Below are positions 10,301 to 21,159 of a stretch of DNA of 64,000 nt, piece by piece. The notes under the pieces were generated by a model. That model was not told the DNA's origin. It did not search any database and saw only the letters and a list, made by a program, of their open reading frames with translations. Position numbers and translations under genes: made by a program. The stretch is from Lampris incognitus (Eukaryota; Chordata; Actinopteri; Lampriformes; Lampridae), in contig NC_079213.1 in NCBI RefSeq assembly GCF_029633865.1, positions 89,577,131 to 89,641,130 of the forward strand, read 5' to 3'. Position 1 is the stretch's first letter. Each line of letters opens with the position of its first letter.

Positions 10301-13300
10301 TGTACAATATGCCATTGATTGTGCTAATCATAGATACATAGTGATAAGTTCATCTTGCAGAAACATGTTTAGCATGTTTGTCAAGGTCTTTGATTTCCTG
10401 TGGCAACTTCATGGTCTTATTTGCATGTGCATGGGAAAAGAAAACCACTAAATACTTAACCTCACGATCCCCATAGAGCCCAGTTAGTTAGTTTATTTTG
10501 TAATAGGAAAATGCAGTGTAATGTAATATCAGCTGTCAGAGAAATAATATAAAGGATGTGTTTGTCCTTTGCAACTGTGTGGGTAGAGCCAAGATGTAGT
10601 CGATGATAAGTTACCTATCTCCTTCGGGGTAAAAGTCCTCAGTTGCATTTTCCCTTTGCCTTCTCTCTAATTTGCTGAAACTAAGCAGGTGAAGACAAGT
10701 CTGACAGATTTCATGTTTATATGCAAAGTAAATAGTGGTACAACCATCTATCGCAGCATCTTGGTGGTGTAGCTTTAATCTGCCGCTTTATAAATCATTG
10801 TCTCTCTAATCATGATTGGATTCCACAGTCCTCTGCCTGTGCCGAATAGCTCTTGTGCCTCTCATGTCTTGTGTGTGATATTGAAGATCACACTGACTTA
10901 TTTTCTTTACAATGTAGCTTTTGTTCTCCTATTTTCTTTTCTCTTGCTCAATGATGTGCTGGAAAAAAAATCTTCATGCTTGCAAAAATAAAACAGAGCC
11001 ATGTTACTCTTTTTAAGACCCACATGCTATTGAAAGGTGGAATTCCTCATACTACCTAGCTCATCAAATAAAGATGACTGGGTTTTATTGAGAATGAAAA
11101 AAAAAATTAAATGATCGTCAGACAAAAAAGGCGTGATAACAAATGTATACTTTAATAATGTGTTTGAAAAAGTACATGCAAATGTGTAAAAAAAGGAAAG
11201 GATCAAAGGTTATTGATTAACTGTTGCTCAAAAGTGTTTGCTATGACTCCAAATCTATTTCTGTATAACAGTTTAGTACCCTGGGCCTGTTTGGAATAAC
11301 TGCCAGAAGAGGGATGCTGCAGGAATTGTCAAATACGTAGCTCTCTCCAGAAACTCAACCCCGGGCCTCCGAGCAAGACGCAAGAATCGGGAACACCACT
11401 GTAGTTACCAGAGAGATAGTTTCCCGAGCTCAAGTGGAAAATTAGGCCTTTTTAATGAAAGCGAGACCACACAAGAGTCCCACGGGTATTAAAATTTCCT
11501 ACTCAAAGTTTATTGTGTTATTTTGGTTGCAACATCACAATTCCCGGCCCAATTTGGTCCCCCCAAAAATAGAAACGGCTGTAGTAGCTTTAACACAGGA
11601 TCTGGCCATTAAAAGCAGCTCCCCAAAGCTTTAAATTGCTGGGCAGGTAAATGGAATCCCGGAATCCTGACTATATTCCATTGTAATGGGAGTTCCCACC
11701 ATTCAGGAAGTAGGGATGCCGAGGTAGGTCTTCCAGCCTGTATTTTCGCTGGCAATCCCCTCCCCTGAACCCCCATCTTTAAATGGCCATTGAGACTTAC
11801 CCAAGCGACAACTTTGAGCCCATTTCAAATGACATCGTTCTTCCCCCTCTTTTCATGTCAAGTTATTACAGTTCAGTCAAAGTTTTGCCTGGAGATTTAT
11901 AAGAGGTCCTGAGGAGGTTGGAGAGCAACTGACACTGGGATGTCAGACAGAAGTGTTGAAGAATGGTTTCAGCCATTTGGGGGAGGGGGGGAATTTATGT
12001 TTGGCTAATAGCTAGCAGGCTAATCTAAGGCTGTTAAGGGTGGGATAACACTCAGGAGTCACCCGTCGTCTTTAGATGATGGCAGAAGCATAATAGAGTG
12101 TGATAATTAGAGAGTGAACCCTTAAGCGTGAATCCTTGAGTGTAATGTCCGATGACTGTATTTGTCAGACTGGGCAGTAAGGGAAGCTGTCCTTGTCAAC
12201 CACACTCTTCATCACACCCACATTTTGTATGATGATGTCACTCATCACACAAGGGAATTTCACAGAAGCACCAATGTCATCTCCCTACCAAGAAGGAAAT
12301 CAGTGGTCATCATCAGATGTTGCATCTCCCTAATCAAAATCCTTGTTTATCCACCAATAAAGTTCAAAAACTTTTACTAGCATTATGATTCAGCGATTCC
12401 AGGACCAATAAGAAATCCTGCGTAATCACAGTCCCGCCAATTCCAGAATCATCTTTAGCTGGTTTACAAGTTAAAGGACAAAGAAATATTAATTGAATTT
12501 ATTAAGTTCCCAAAGCCGCAAGTATGTCAAAGCTTGTCCAAGCTTTTGTAAAAGCTAATGCCCAGATAATGATTCACTTTCCCAGGGTAGCAGTGGAAAA
12601 GCCTTTGTTGTTTGGCACTGAAGGTGGAAAGCTGGACAGCAGTCGGTTATACAGTGAACATGAAGGCCCTGGATTAGTTGGGAGGGGAGGGAAAGGAGGC
12701 AGCAAGGAGTTCCTTGCTGAACGGCCCAAGATGGAGAAAAAAGTTCTTTTGGAAATATCTTCTGAGGGACTGATAAAGAAGAGGTGCTACTTTTAAAACA
12801 TTGTTTTTTTGTTTTGTTTTTTTCGTTTTTTTATCCAGTGGGAGACGTTTTAATTCACTCTACCAATAGGTTTGGCTCAAGTAGAAATACACACTTCAAT
12901 GGCTCATGATCAATTTTTATGCCCGTTAGTTCTATAAAGCCAATATATGTTGGTATTTTAATGTTTCCTTACAGCAGAAGCAGTCCCATTTATGAAGATC
13001 AACATAGTAAGCATCTTATCTGAAGATTATGTGTACTGTTGTAACTAATATTTAAATGTGTGGGCAGTGTTTCCTACTCATCTTTGAAGTCATAATCACA
13101 GAGACTGCTAATCAATACTCCAATCGTCATCATATATATAATTCAAGTATTGCAGCTTGTTTGCAGATGAGGCTGGTGTGTACAGCAGGAACAGGAGCCT
13201 ATGTTATTTTCAGGTCTAGCCATTACAGTGTAACAAAAGTACGGCATATTCAGCAACCCTTTTAAAGATCTATGATTCAGGGAGTTTACATGACTTTGAC

Positions 13301-14378
13301 GTGAAGGTCTCTTTAAAAGGCTAAAGGAGCGTGGGAGAAACAGAGGTTGCAATTAACTTGTCACTAGGATACAAATGTGATCATACTGACCATGGCTATT
13401 ACTCTTTGGAAGCCAAACATCAAGCTGCGGCCATCCAGGAAAGCCAATTAAAAAGCGTGAGCCTGTGTGAAAATATATTCCAAGAGTATTATTAAAAAGA
13501 AGAAGAAAAAACTCATTGCACATAACAATTGCTTTCACAAACAAGGGGGAGGGCCACATTTGTGTTGGATGCCTGCCCAGTTGCATGTGTAAACACTTTG
13601 ACCTAACTACAGTAAAAGTGTGTGGGCCAATACACATGGATTATCAAGAGGGGGAAAGCATTCTCACCATAATTGCATGCCCATAAATACTTATTTACTG
13701 TAGTTTTATTGTACAGTGTGTTTTCTTTGAAAGGGTGAATTTGGAAACACTCGGCGTCTATTGTTCTCCTCGTGTGAGTTCAAACTATTATTCAAAATAA
13801 CAATTAGCATGCTTGTTTTACTTCTGCTTTTTTTAATAGCCTATTTGTTTTATTCGTTGTTGGATTTTAAACAAAAATGAATGTAGGGCTTGACCAGTCC
13901 AGTTTGTCATATTCAGGGGCAGTGGGTGGTGTGGGAGCTGTTCTTCAGCACCAGTGCTCCACAACAGAACATATGCCATTTCACAACACAAAATCTGACA
14001 TTCCTGTGTTGTGTTAATGTCATCCTGTCGGGGTTGTGATACTCTGAGCAATTATCTGGACAACTTAGTTGAGCAACAAGCAACGGAGTGAACCGCGAGA
14101 CCAAAAAAAATCTATCCAGGATCCTCTGGGCATAAGATCATCAGATGTGACTCCTTGGGTATGGTTTCCCACCAATGAGGCTCAAACAGTTGTTCTGTGT
14201 ATCGCTTCAGTTTTAGTGACCCTATAGTTTGTGATGTAATGGCAGACGACATCCAGTGATTTTTTTTTTTTTGGTATAGTTTTACAAGGTCACCCATTAA
14301 ACAGGGCCTATGCTTTCAATCATACTATAAACTTCGTCTCCGATCTTACCAAGTTGTTTATATCATATATACTCACAT
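7380..14378. other. Seven kilobases of AT-rich DNA without a recognisable gene
   Basis: No frame of useful length resembles a known protein, and I see no full transposon. Simple repeats occur, the clearest being the GT tract near 9,402. A less AT-rich, complex patch at 11,300-11,830 has several GGCCT/CCCGG words and could be a conserved non-coding element, but this cannot be judged from one sequence. The frame at 12,524-12,796 has no recognisable domain. Confidence 0.5.
9402..9452. repeat. GT microsatellite with an inner G run
   Basis: TG dinucleotides from about 9,402, a run of about ten G near 9,424-9,434, then more TG to about 9,452. Simple-sequence DNA; the cysteine/valine-rich frame read through it is an artefact. 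Confidence 0.9.
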
Positions 14379-14405
14379 GTTTTATTTTCTTTATTAGACA
14401 TGATT

Positions 14406-14789
14406 TGGTGGCACGGTTAGCGCGGTTGCCTCACAGCAACAAGGTCCTAGATTCAAACCCCGGGGTAGTCCAGCCTTGGGGGTCGTCCCAGGTCATCCTC
14501 TGTGTGGAGTTTGCATGTTCTCCCCGTGTCTGTGTGGGTTTCCTCTGGGTGCTCCAGTTTCCTCCCACGTTCAAAAGACATGTAGGTCAGGTGAATCGGC
14601 CATACTAAATTGTCCCTAGGTGTGAATGTGTGTGTGTGTGGGTTCCTGTGACGGCGTGGCAGCCTGTACAGGGTGTCTCCCTGCCTGCTGCCCAATGACT
14701 GCTGGGATAGGCTCGAGCATCCCTGTGACCCTGAGAGCAGGATAAGCGGTTTGGATGATGGATGGATGGATGGATAGTGACAAAATGTT
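14406..14789 (+). mobile_element. tRNA-headed repeat with an L2-type tail, 27-bp target duplication
   Basis: The 5' end has an A-box-like GGCACGGTTAGCGCGG and a B-box-like AGATTCAAACCCC. The body carries the stretch around GTGTGGAGTTTGCATGTTC found in many fish repeats, a short GT run, and a tail ending GGATAAGCGGTTTGGATGATGG followed by GGAT repeats. The 27 bases at 14,379-14,405 recur at 14,790-14,816 with one mismatch, which I read as a target-site duplication. The tail resembles the 3' end of L2-group LINEs, which would allow L2 machinery to copy it; this is inference. Confidence 0.75.
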
Positions 14790-14816
14790 GTTTTATTTTC
14801 TTTATTAGACAGGATT

Positions 14817-15170
14817 GGGCGGCACAGTGGCACAGTGGTTAGCACTGTCACCTCACAGCAAGAAGGTCCTGGGTTCGAACACAGCATTTGTCCAACCTTG
14901 GGGTCATCCCAGGTCGTCCTCTGTGTGGAGTTTACATGTTCTACCCGTGTCTGTGGTGGGTTTCCTCTGGGTGCTCTGGTTTCCCCCACCATCAAAAAGA
15001 CATGCATGTTAGGGTTAATACTCCTGTCTGTGCCCTTGACCAAGGCATGGCAAGAAGAACTGGAGTTGGTCCCTGGGGGCTGCACCATGGCTGCCCACTG
15101 CTCCTAGCTACACAGCTAGGATGGGTTAAATGCAGAGCGTAATTTCCCTACTGGGAATCAATACAGTATC
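14817..15170 (+). mobile_element. Second tRNA-headed repeat with a different tail
   Basis: The first about 190 bases match the head and body of 14,406-14,789 (GGCGGCACAGTGG, GGGTTCGAAC, GTGTGGAGTTTACATGTTC). After about 15,003 the sequence changes to another tail with TGCCCTTGACCAAGG, GCTGCCCACTGCTCC and AGGATGGGTTAAATGCAGAG, ending near an A-rich stretch. It is a chimera of the same head with a different 3' end. It starts directly at the second copy of the neighbour's 27-bp duplication. Confidence 0.7.
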
Positions 15171-15179
15171 TCAAAATCA

Positions 15180-17240
15180 AAACAACAAAAAAAAGTGAAA
15201 AATTAAAAAATATAGAGGTGGAAGACAAGGGAGGACACAAAAAGGTGACCAGCCATATTCAAAAGAATAACAGTGCCGTTAGGTCTGTGTCTGTATAGTG
15301 GGCATACGTATTAACCATATAACCATGAGCAATCAGGATGCCAGTTTAGGCCCTGTTTGCAAACATGATTTCCCATGTCACACAATAATTTTTTTTTCAA
15401 TAATTCCAAATTGGGCCTTTTGACACTTGCCATGAAGTAAAAAAAAAAAAAAACACTGGCCAACAAGTTTCCTCCTTTGCTTGCGTCATTGTTTAACAGT
15501 TGCAGACACTGACTGAGTTTATGCACTTCAGGTCTTTGACCCATCCTTTACAGCCTGCCGGTCAAAACTTTAAACTTTTGTGACTCGACTTAGTGGAGCA
15601 GTTGGGCAGATCACACGCGATGTTATCCATAGTTTAGAGAACAGCCCTCCATAGAGACCTCCACACCCTGCAGCACCATAACAAAGCTTCTTCTTCTTCT
15701 TTTTTTTTCATAACAAAGCTTCTCATTGGGTGGAAGTCAGAGGAGATGATGAAACTTCCTGTTTCTGTTCTCCAGGCCGCTCACAGGAAAGTAAAGTGGA
15801 AGTTTGGGGAACCGCTAAAAGCGTCCTGCAGGTGGGGAAGACTGAGTCGGCAACAGGGCAGACAGGTCGCCTTCGTCAGACCATCGTCAGAAAACTTCAA
15901 CCGCCCATGGTCAGAGGCACATTGAGGTAGAGCTCACTTCTGTTCACTGTTTTATTGCTCACATCAAAATTTGGTGGTAGTTGGAAAAGTGTCGGACTGC
16001 TGAGCACGCTCCGTTAAGAAGTATGGATTGGATTAATGTATACACTTTATGTGTGCCTTCAACATATAAAACCAAAGTGAATTTTGGAAATTTTCATGTT
16101 TTTGATAAAAAAGTTTACATATGCAAATAATCTTGTTACAGTACATGTATAGCAAACTACTTTTCAACTGTCCCATTGTCAGTCCTATTATCAATAAAAA
16201 ACATTTTGGAAGAAAAAAACAATACAATAATATAATATATATTTTTTTTTCTTATTCTTGCTTTTATTTATTTCATTTTTATTTGTATTTTTAGTCCTAT
16301 TACACTTGTTTCTTGTTTTTCCTTTTTTCTCAGGCGTACGCATGTGCTGTACTTGTACTACTATGTACTATGTAAATTAGTGTTAAAACAAGTGTAACTG
16401 TACACGCATCTACTTCAAGTTGTAAGTTATTTGTGTAGTGTTGAATAGAAAAAAAAATCAGTTAAAAAAAACAGAATACAAAATTATAAGCTATTAAACA
16501 ACACAATAGTCAGGTGACACCGTATCAACAGGGCAGCGCGGTAAAACCAGAAATGGCTTAGGTCTCTCGGATCACTGTGTCCCCTGTTTGACTTGTTTTG
16601 TTTGCAGTTGCTTGAATAAGAGGTGACAGCAGAATCCACCACTTGTGCCCAGATCAAAGATCACGTCTATGGGGAACCAAGTAAGCCAGGATCTCATTCC
16701 CCGTCTTCAGATGGTTGCACCAGAGGAAAATGATTCCCAACTCACGTCAGCCTTTGAAATCCACTTTCATCCTTCCGGCCAGGGCTTCAAAGCAAGGAGG
16801 TTTAATCTTTTATTTCAAGGGCCCTTCAGCAAATATATATATATATATAAATAAAAAAACCTCCTTAAGTTGGTGACATTACTTCTCGAGATCAGATGCC
16901 ACTGTGGTCCAGATAGTGATGTCACCACTCTAAATTGTTTAAATTGGTTTGAGTGAGGAGTATGAGAACAAAAAACAAAAACAAACTCAAGGTTGACTGC
17001 TGGGGTTTGCATTTACCTTGATGATCTGACCTTTTCTAAATGTTGATGATGTCACGGCAGATGAAGCAGAAATACAGTCGGCATTTGGACCTGCCTCAAC
17101 CCAAAACATAATTCACTTAATGTGGTCTCTTTGTTTTGTCTTCTAATGCACCCTAAAAGGCGGACATCAACCTGAGGAGGAATGGACACTGTAGGAGCGT
17201 GTGCATTCTGGCGCTGACCCTCACAGCCCACTGTGATGGA
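15180..17240. other. AT-rich DNA without a recognisable gene
   Basis: Nothing here matches a known protein or repeat family that I recognise. An open stretch at about 15,777-15,926 is bordered by a good acceptor-like TTCTGTTCTCCAG and a weak donor-like GAGGTAGAG, but the encoded residues suggest no family. Short TA runs occur near 16,832-16,850. Confidence 0.5.
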
Positions 17241-17241
17241 G

Positions 17242-17414
17242 CTGAAAACACAGACCTCCTGCACACTGCCAGCACAGCGGGGTGCAAAGGCTACTTCATG
17301 CACCTAGAGACGCATAGACACACACACATGCACATGCACACACCAACACTGTGTGTGTGTGTGTGTGTGTGTGTGTGGTTTGTTAATGTCGGTGTGAGTG
17401 TTGATCTCGTGCAT

Positions 17415-17449
<35 letters not shown>

Positions 17450-17555
17450 TACACTAAGTGTTGGTGTGTGCGTGTGTGTGTCTATGCGTCTCTAGGTGGT
17501 ATGGAGTAGCCTTTCCACCCTGCTGTGCTGGCAGTGTGCAGGAGGTCTGTGTTTT

Positions 17556-17614
<59 letters not shown>

Positions 17615-17688
17615 TGTGTGCGTGCGTGCGTGCGTGCACGCTTGTGTCAATGTTGGTGAGATCAACACTCACACTGACATTAACAAAC

Positions 17689-17731
<43 letters not shown>
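17242..17731. repeat. CA/GT-rich block with interleaved inverted repeats
   Basis: Four GT or CA tracts alternate here (about 17,350-17,377, 17,417-17,445, 17,560-17,612, 17,692-17,731). Between them are two unique-sequence inverted repeats. Arm A (17,242-17,325) is the reverse complement of A' (17,473-17,558); arm B (17,378-17,409) is the reverse complement of B' (17,658-17,688). The order is A, B, A', B', so the two stem pairs cross. Long frames read through the block are simple-sequence artefacts. Confidence 0.85.
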
Positions 17732-17732
<1 letters not shown>

Positions 17733-17829
17733 GAAACAAAACACGCATATGCAACGTGTCAAAATACAAATGAAGCGGTAGGCACTTATATATGCGTACA
17801 CACAAACAAATCAACACACGTGTGTACAC

Positions 17830-19355
17830 ACACACGCACACAAACACGATACGCTACGTGCCCCCCTCCCATTCAGCCTTGTTTGCCCCTCTTCTCACAC
17901 TTCTCATGCTTTCTTGTAGTCCGTTGCCTCCGCCGTTTTTTATAGCGACAGGGCCAGAATGGAGAAGGAGAATTATGTCAGTTCATATTGTTAATCAGAC
18001 ATTACATTAAACAATAGCTACCATACATAAAACCAAAGCAATGAATAGGGGCACATGGCCTTTTGAATTAGGACTTGCAGTGGCCGTTTGATATCAGAGG
18101 ACTAAATGTTCTCTGGTTTACCACAATCTAAATTTTCATGTACATCTACCAAATTTATTTTACTACCACAGATCTATAACTACCTTGCTGTTAGATGAAT
18201 GGCTATTTTCATTTTGTTCATCCTGACTGATATAAAATTTAAAGCATACAAGTCAAGGGGACAAATTGTGTTTACAACAACAAACTTGTGTTGCTAAACA
18301 ACTTTTTTTATGTCGACATTTTTACTAAATGTGCCTTGAAAAGGTCCCTACTGACCAACTCTTTGAAAGCAGATTACAGGATCACATTTAATGATGAGCA
18401 GCATGGAGACATTCTGTGTGTCGTCAGCATTGCAAGGCTGACTTTGTTATGTTGTTTGCATCATTTGTAACATCTGCACTACTACTCTGCAGCAATCTAA
18501 TTTACCAAGAGGATGGATCAACTTTCTGTTTAAGCTAATCTCATTAGATAGGTACCGAACACGGTGGTGCATAAAGAAAGGCAAAGACAGGATCTGATCC
18601 CAGGCTAGCTGCAGTTATCACTGTATTATCCCAGCGGTAATATCTGAACCCATTAACAACCAGTGGGCGACAAATGGAAACTGACCTAGAAGTGCAGTGA
18701 GGGTGCAGATCTCTCTTTCCCAGAGAGAGAAAAGAGAGGCTATATTTTGGACTGCTGCACTACCACCAATATAATTAGTCGTGCGGAGCAGAGAGAACCA
18801 CGGCCCTCTCACAGGGCCATGACCAATCTCTTCCATAGATCAATCAAAGCAGAACACTGTGCCTTTCACAGCAGCAGGCCCACAGCGGGCTGATGAATGG
18901 CCATAGCCTGCTGCAGAACCCCATTTTTGCACCTGATGCAAACATGTGGCTTCCACTACAGCAGAAGGCCCATGGTAATAAACACCTGCCCCCCCCCCCC
19001 CCAACACACACACACACACACACACCTTCACTGTTATACACATGACAATATTTACAGTTTTGGAAGAAGATGAAAGGCATCGGTGAAATTATCTTCATGT
19101 ACAGTAGCTAAACAAAGCAAAAGGTCATTTGTCATAGTGGCACTATGAATGCATATACATTTTTAGCATGGGTGGCTCCAGTGGAACTAAGCCCTTATAC
19201 TTGATATTGTTAGTGCCATTCTGTGCACAGGGAGCAGGACTCCCTTAACCACAGTACTGTTAGTGTCACGTCTATTTTCTCTGGAGAGGAAATTCTCGGG
19301 TAAGGCTTAGTCCTTGGCCTAACCTGAGCTTTACAGTGCCTTTACTCTTAACTTT
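17830..19355. other. No recognisable gene; C run and CA microsatellite
   Basis: No coding similarity seen. A run of about 13 C near 18,990-19,002 is followed by a CA tract to about 19,024. The rest is ordinary AT-rich sequence. Confidence 0.5.
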
Positions 19356-19356
19356 G

Positions 19357-19500
19357 GGGAGGCAGTATCTCGGAGGTAGAGCAAGTTATCTGGGGACTGT
19401 AGGGTTTCCGGTTCGATCCTCAGCTCCTCCTGACAAAAGTGTTGACGTTTCCCTGAACAAGACACCAAACCCCTAACTTCATGGTTCGGGTTACAGGGGG
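19357..19500 (+). mobile_element. Partial tRNA-headed SINE
   Basis: Starts GGGGAGGCAG, with GGTAGAGCAAG in the A-box position and GGTTCGATCC as a good B box 40-50 bases later, then a body word CCTGAACAAGACACCAAACCCC. This body is typical of fish SINEs in which the phrase reads CTTGAGCAAGGCACC. The 3' part fades into unrelated sequence. It is not a functional tRNA gene because a paired acceptor stem is lacking. A related fragment may lie at 44,155-44,350. Confidence 0.55.
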
Positions 19501-20192
19501 TCTGATCCCCCTAATTAAGACTTGGAGCCCCCCAAAAGAGGTAAAAACAACAGGTTGGGGGGCCAAAACATTTATGCATCCTTCTCATCTGTAATCATAA
19601 ATATTACATTATATTATTATATTACATTTTCCTTGTTCACGCCTGGAAGAATCTTGTAATACCATTTCAGACACCCCTTAAGTGGACCATGCCATTTCTT
19701 AACCTTGACGTTAGTTGAATGTCTCATCTCCCTGCCTCATTGCAGTGGCTTACGTCCTAATGGTGCTGCAAGTTTGCATCACCCTGGTCCCCTCAACAAA
19801 ATGCCAAAGGGATTTTTCCATTGGATTTTGGATTACGACAGAAAATAAATTCTGTGGCAAACAAAAGTTTAACGTGTTTTGTTCAGCAAGAAAATCTTCA
19901 CAAATGAACACCACTTTTATGATTATTGAAGCATAAAGTCAATCACCAGAAGTACAAAGCTAACATTAGGCTATAAACGAACTATACCACGGTCACATGA
20001 CTTCAACATCAGCACCACTAAGCTTCCAACTTGTGATTTGATTTTGCACGCTTACCTCTTTTTTCATATATTTAACTACTTTGTCTAGCTTTGCTATATA
20101 TGAATTCAAAGAGAGCAGCAGATAGTGTCCTCAACTTGATATATACAATTTCATGTTGGTATAACAAAATCAACCATTATTACAAATAAGCG
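19501..20192. other. AT-rich DNA, possibly the outer part of the ISL2EU-like element
   Basis: No protein similarity seen. It precedes the YqaJ-like remnant, and its relation to that element is not clear. I found no convincing terminal inverted repeat here. Confidence 0.35.
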
Positions 20193-20500
20193 TTGTATTA
20201 CTCTGAGCTGACCAGAGAGAAGTTAGAATACAAACTCCCACCAACAGCAAACACTGTAGAATGTAAGGAAGGGGGTAGTTACAGACTATATGAGGACCAT
20301 CCTTACTGGCACCAAGTACAGGGGCAGCTTCACCTCACTGTAGACAGACCTGCTACTTTGTGGTCTGGACTACAAAAGAGGGTGTCATTATCTCCACAGC
20401 CTGAGATGACAATTGTCAGTCAAACCTGTTGGCTCTGGAGGACTTTTTCAAGGCCCACCTGCTTCCAAAGCTCACACTGCAGTGAACTTGTTCTGTAAAT
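20193..20500 (+). pseudogene. YqaJ-type (lambda-exonuclease-like) nuclease remnant
   Basis: The frame reads YRLYEDHPYWHQVQGQLHLT, which fits the C-terminal core of YqaJ-type PD-(D/E)XK nucleases, where the usual form is NHPYYYQVQGQLAVTG followed by a DFVVW strand. The second part of the motif lies in another frame here, so the reading is broken shortly after position 20,340. Further downstream WRTFSRPTCFQ and LALEDFF-like readings in different frames fit the end of such a domain. Upstream catalytic acidic residues were not found. It points toward the minus-strand transposase remnant about 660 bp downstream, and the two probably belonged to one element. Frame breaks make it a pseudogene. Confidence 0.6.
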
Positions 20501-20904
20501 AGTTTTGCATGTATATTGTTTTGTAACAGTTTTGTTAATCATAATCAGTTCTTTTGGGAGGCAAAGGATAACCATTCTTGTTGTGCTTCAGTACCTTTGT
20601 ATAAGTAAGCTAATGATCCTAAAACTATCAAACAACTTAATTAAATATAACATAGGCTCAAACAAGGTAGGTTGTACAAGTGTTTCTTCTTAGTTCTCAA
20701 ATCAAGTGTGTTTAGTAGGGGGTTTGGCTGTAAAATGAAAACAGATGGGGACAGAGAGAGGGATGCAAGGTTAGACAACAGTCAGTACAGGTGTGTTACA
20801 TTGCCAGATTTTGATATACTTTGATGAATATGATTTTATGAAAAATGGAGGGAGAGAAAGAAGGAGGGAGAAAAGAGTACTGACCTTCATAGTGAAGTAG
20901 TAGG

Positions 20905-21085
20905 AGGAAGAGAGCCTGGTGTTGCTGGCTGGATGGAGGGAGAGCCCACTGTTGCTGGCTGGATGTTGAACAGGAGCCTGGTGTTGCTGGCTGGCTGGAG
21001 GAACAGAGCCTGATGTTGCTGACTGGATGGAGGAAGAGAGCCTTGTGTTGTTGGCTGGATGGAGGAAGAGCCCAGGAACAGAGCC
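20905..21085. repeat. Minisatellite with a unit of about 33-36 bp
   Basis: About five imperfect units of the form GTTGCTGGCTGGATGGAGG with AAGAGAGCCT between them. It lies between the convergent nuclease and transposase remnants, next to the transposase C-terminus. On the minus strand it can be read as a repeated proline, glutamine and serine-rich peptide, so it may once have been coding. Confidence 0.75.
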
Positions 21086-21159
21086 TTTTTTTTTTTGCAC
21101 TATTCTGTTGCCACTTCTTTTTAGAGAGGACTTTGAAGGTTCACTAGTGCACAGCATAC

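Noticed and set aside
12524..12796. Ninety-residue plus-strand frame in the gene-poor region
   Set aside because: No domain, no exon-like borders and no supporting neighbours.
17199..17945. Several 98-149-residue frames rich in Cys-Val or His-Thr
   Set aside because: They are direct translations of GT or CA dinucleotide tracts and carry no domain. The same applies to frames at 9,364-9,546 and 42,676-43,123.
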